From an uncultured Collinsella sp. (lineage in GTDB: Bacteria; Actinomycetota; Coriobacteriia; Coriobacteriales; Coriobacteriaceae): a stretch of 8,498 nt of DNA. The stretch spans positions 1-8,498 of the forward strand of contig CATYZE010000047.1 of the NCBI GenBank assembly GCA_958415525.1, given 5' to 3'. Positions 6,445-8,498 of this stretch are shown here, piece after piece. Both the position numbers and the translations under genes were made by a program. Within the stretch, counting starts at the first letter, position 1. Each line of letters starts with the position of its first letter. Below the pieces are notes generated by a model. It was not told the origin of the DNA and made no database searches. It saw only the letters and a list, made by a program, of their open reading frames with translations.

Positions 6445-7482
6445 CTACATGAGCAGGTAGCAGAGCGCGGCGAGGATGGCAGCCTTGACGAGCGTGAGCG
6501 CAACCTCGGTCCCGCGAATGGCGGGCCCTGCGGGCGGGCGCTTGCGGGTGTTGCTCTGCGCGAGCTCGCTGGCATCGTCGGTTGCTTGATCGCGCTTAAA
6601 GCCGTCGAGCCGGGCGAGCGTCACGTTGGCCATGGGGCAGCCATCGGCGCAGCGCCCGCAGGCGATGCACTCGCCCGATCGCAGGTCGGCGCGCTCGGGG
6701 TGGATGCGCACCGGGCAGCTGTCCTGGCAGCGGTTGCAACCGCGCGCACAGCTTTCGCGGCGGCGGTTGAAAAGCGAGACCGGCAACACTGGCAGCAGCG
6801 AGAATATGGCGCCGAAGGGGCAGAGGAACTGGCAGAAGAAACGCTCGACAAAGGCCATCCCAACCATGACCGCGCCAAGCGCGGCAAAGGCCGTGGGCGC
6901 GATGCCCTCGAGCGAGCGCGCAGTGATGCCGGCGAAGGCGACCCAGGGGCTCGCGCCCGAGACCTGGGGCCAGATACCCATCACGCAGAGGGCGCAGATG
7001 CCCACGAGGACGGCGTACTTGACGAGCTGGAGCGCGTGCTGCACGCCCGCGGGGAGCCGGTGCGCGCCCTTGCCCTCAAGGCGGAGTGTCCGGCGCAGCG
7101 GGGTTGCAAGCGCGTAGACGATATCGCCGAGCGTACCGAAGGCGCAGGCAAAGCCGCAGAAGAAACGGCCGAACACGCAGGTGAAGGCCAAGAGGGCCAA
7201 AAGCAGGGATAAAAAGCCGGTGAGCTCGATGGGTGCATGGCTCCCGAGCTGCGTGAAGATGTACTTGACGCCGTTGAAGGCGGCGTTCCAGGCGGCCGGG
7301 AAGCAGATGAGAAAGCCGAACTGTACGCACCAGCGCACACCGCGATGGAGGTACTGTCGGCGCAGGCGCTCCTGCATCTTGTTCTTGGGGTGCGCGATGA
7401 CGTTTGCGCCGTTGCGCAGGCTCTCAAGGGTTCCCGCGGGGCGCTTTGCGCCGCGGGTCTTGGTGGATGCAGTCCTGGCCAT
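6445..7482 (-). CDS. NapH-like membrane polyferredoxin (4Fe-4S binding)
   Basis: A 345-residue membrane iron-sulfur protein that probably passes electrons between a membrane quinol or cytoplasmic donor and extracytosolic flavoproteins. The first 45 residues are basic and cytoplasmic. Hydrophobic segments lie at about 50-68, 87-105, 152-170, 195-213 and 326-343. Two membrane cysteine pairs of the NapH/RsxE type are present: FFCGFACAFG (Cys109, Cys113) and FFCQFLCPFG (Cys217, Cys221). The first has Ala where Pro is usual. Two ferredoxin-type clusters follow: Cys245-X3-Cys249-X2-Cys252-X3-Cys256-Pro, and Cys272-X2-Cys275-X2-Cys278-X3-Cys282-Pro. The start codon overlaps the upstream stop (TAATG) and GGAGG lies nine bases before it, so translation is coupled to the FMN-binding gene. 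NapH-like proteins next to FMN-binding proteins are a recurrent flavinylation-associated arrangement. The name NapH reflects domain similarity; no nitrate reductase is in view. Confidence 0.9.
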   Translation of the reverse strand: MARTASTKTRGAKRPAGTLESLRNGANVIAHPKNKMQERLRRQYLHRGVRWCVQFGFLICFPAAWNAAFNGVKYIFTQLGSHAPIELTGFLSLLLALLAFTCVFGRFFCGFACAFGTLGDIVYALATPLRRTLRLEGKGAHRLPAGVQHALQLVKYAVLVGICALCVMGIWPQVSGASPWVAFAGITARSLEGIAPTAFAALGAVMVGMAFVERFFCQFLCPFGAIFSLLPVLPVSLFNRRRESCARGCNRCQDSCPVRIHPERADLRSGECIACGRCADGCPMANVTLARLDGFKRDQATDDASELAQSNTRKRPPAGPAIRGTEVALTLVKAAILAALCYLLM

Positions 7483-7955
7483 TACTGCGTACCTCCGGCG
7501 TTGCCCTGCTCAAGCGCCGCGTTGACGGCGTTTAGGATGCCGGCACTCGAGAACGTGGCACCCGAGACGGTGTCGACGTTGGTTCCCTGGGCATCGCAGA
7601 TGGTCTGCGTGAGGCCCTCGGCCTGCGCAAAGTAGGCGGGGGTCTCGCCGGCGTGGTCCGTGACCTCGACGCTTTCGATGTATCCGTTCTCGATGGTCAC
7701 GCGGCAGGTGACAGTGCCGCCGTAGCCCTGGGCGCTGCCCTCGAAGGTGCCGTCGGTGTCGTAGGCGCCGCGCGTCTGCGAGCGCTCGGCCTGGACAGCC
7801 TCCGCCTGGGTGCGGGCGTCGGCCTCTGCCGCCTGGGCGGCCCAGCTGCTGTAGCCCGCCACGATGGCGACGACGGCCGCGGCGTTGACGGCTTTGAGAT
7901 AGAAATTGCGGTTGCGCCAGAGGTGGCGCCCAAGGAGGGCAAACGGGTTACGCAT
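7482..7955 (-). CDS. Small membrane-anchored FMN-binding domain protein with covalent flavinylation motif
   Basis: A 157-residue protein with a basic N-terminus, one membrane anchor at about 19-42, an Ala/Glu/Gln-rich stretch at 41-60 that probably forms a helical stalk, and an FMN-binding domain (FMN_bind family) at about 70-150 facing outwards. The motif SGATFS (131-136), in the context DTVSGATFSSAGILNAVNAAL, matches the flavinylation consensus [S/T]-G-A-T-x-[S/T]. Thr134 is the expected site where ApbE attaches FMN through a phosphoester. The ApbE transferase two genes downstream and the polyferredoxin immediately downstream support a redox-carrier role. The ATG at 7955 has GGAGG nine bases upstream and overlaps the end of the preceding gene by eight bases. 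A longer open frame continues upstream to 8282, but its translation is low-complexity Pro/Thr/Arg sequence in the shadow of the other gene. Confidence 0.9.
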   Translation of the reverse strand: MRNPFALLGRHLWRNRNFYLKAVNAAAVVAIVAGYSSWAAQAAEADARTQAEAVQAERSQTRGAYDTDGTFEGSAQGYGGTVTCRVTIENGYIESVEVTDHAGETPAYFAQAEGLTQTICDAQGTNVDTVSGATFSSAGILNAVNAALEQGNAGGTQ

Positions 7956-8498
7956 GGGCGCCAGCCTCCTCGGTGGCCCCGTTTGCGGCGGTCGGGTTGG
8001 CCGTAGGCTCATCGGGGGCGTTTGTCTTGTCAGAAGCGTCTGCCTTGTCGCCTTTGCTGTCGTTCGCGTCCTTATAAGCCGCGGCCGAGCGCGCGAGGGC
8101 GTCGGTGTAGGCGTTGGCGATGGCGCGGCTGGAGTAGGTGGCGCGCGCCACCACGTCGATCTTGCCAGCCTCGGTGCCCGCGAGCAGCTGCTCGGGGATG
8201 CCGGTGTAGACGGTACCGCGGAAGGTGCGGCCGTCGATGGCGTTATCGAGGTAGGGCTCGTTATCCTCGTCAAAGGGATCAAGCGCGTCGGAGAGGCTCT
8301 CGTCAGGCTTGCCGCCTACACCCTCGATATCGTGGATACCGGTAACCTTGCCGTCCTTAACGGTGACGGTGAGCTTGACGTAGTAGGGGCTGAAGGCTTC
8401 GTCGTCCTCCTCGTTTTTGCAGAGGGCGTAGCCTGTAAAGTCGCCGTCGGCGTAGTGGACCTCGTCTGGCGTGTCGGGCGAGGGGTCCGGGTTGGGCG
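7948..8498 (-). CDS. FMN-binding domain protein, C-terminal part (5' end outside the window)
   Basis: The minus-strand frame open from the window edge to the TAA at 7950-7948 gives 182 residues. It begins with a Pro/Asp-rich linker (local residues 1-12), implying further domains or an anchor upstream. An FMN-binding-type domain then runs from about 14 to 135: YADGDFTGYAL (15-25), YYVKLTVTVKDGKVTGI (38-54), DNAIDGRTFRGTVYTGIP (84-101) and IDVVARATYSSRAIANAY (113-130). In that last block the flavinylation consensus S-G-A-T-x-S is replaced by A-R-A-T-Y-S. The Thr (local 120) is kept but the Ser and Gly are lost. The C-terminal 45 residues are charged, low-complexity Ala/Asp/Lys/Asn/Thr sequence, probably disordered. 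The gene overlaps the next FMN-binding gene by eight bases. It is likely an extracytosolic flavoprotein or electron carrier; its full domain count cannot be seen here. Confidence 0.8.
   Translation of the reverse strand, partial: PNPDPSPDTPDEVHYADGDFTGYALCKNEEDDEAFSPYYVKLTVTVKDGKVTGIHDIEGVGGKPDESLSDALDPFDEDNEPYLDNAIDGRTFRGTVYTGIPEQLLAGTEAGKIDVVARATYSSRAIANAYTDALARSAAAYKDANDSKGDKADASDKTNAPDEPTANPTAANGATEEAGAHA

Noticed and set aside
6373..7212. Plus-strand open frame (279 codons) opposite the polyferredoxin gene
   Set aside because: It is a shadow of a strongly motif-bearing minus-strand gene, with no credible product.
7956..8282. N-terminal extension of the small FMN-binding protein up to 8282
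   Set aside because: The extension is low-complexity Pro/Thr/Arg sequence in the shadow of the other FMN-binding gene. The start at 7955 has a good ribosome binding site and leads directly into a membrane anchor.

Overview
The window is a GC-rich, tightly packed bacterial segment in which every supported gene lies on the minus strand. Base composition, protein style and the co-occurrence of an actinobacterial-type phosphofructokinase, a choloylglycine-hydrolase-family protein and an FMN-binding/ApbE redox cluster suggest a gut-type actinobacterium of the class Coriobacteriia (Collinsella-like). That assignment is inference, because there is no rRNA or other taxonomic marker here.

Reading in the direction of transcription (right to left), about 8498 to 2170 is one run of seven genes, mostly overlapping or separated by a few bases. 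In order they are: the C-terminal part of an FMN-binding-domain protein (cut by the window edge); a small membrane-anchored FMN-binding protein with an intact flavinylation motif; a NapH-like membrane polyferredoxin; an ApbE-type FAD:protein FMN transferase lipoprotein; a small membrane-anchored NusG-domain-II protein; a Gx-family membrane domain fused to an ECF-type ABC ATPase; and an ECF-type ATPase fused to an EcfT transmembrane domain. This is the gene set of flavin-based extracytosolic electron transfer: ApbE attaches FMN covalently to the FMN-binding proteins, the polyferredoxin probably feeds electrons across the membrane, and the ECF-like module probably supplies a precursor or cofactor. 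The whole transporter appears to be condensed into two fusion polypeptides, S-A and A-T. That condensation, together with several degenerate motifs, is the most unusual feature of the window.

From 2169 to 851 is a single gene with its own candidate promoter, encoding a membrane-anchored Ntn-type amidohydrolase of the choloylglycine hydrolase family; a probable terminator follows it. From 850 to the left edge is the N-terminal 283 residues of a 6-phosphofructokinase with a mixed ATP/PPi-type active-site signature. It is preceded by an extended -10 promoter and a perfect 10-bp inverted repeat that looks like an operator.

No tRNA, rRNA, CRISPR array, insertion sequence or attachment site was seen, and no gene-free stretch exceeds about 140 bases.
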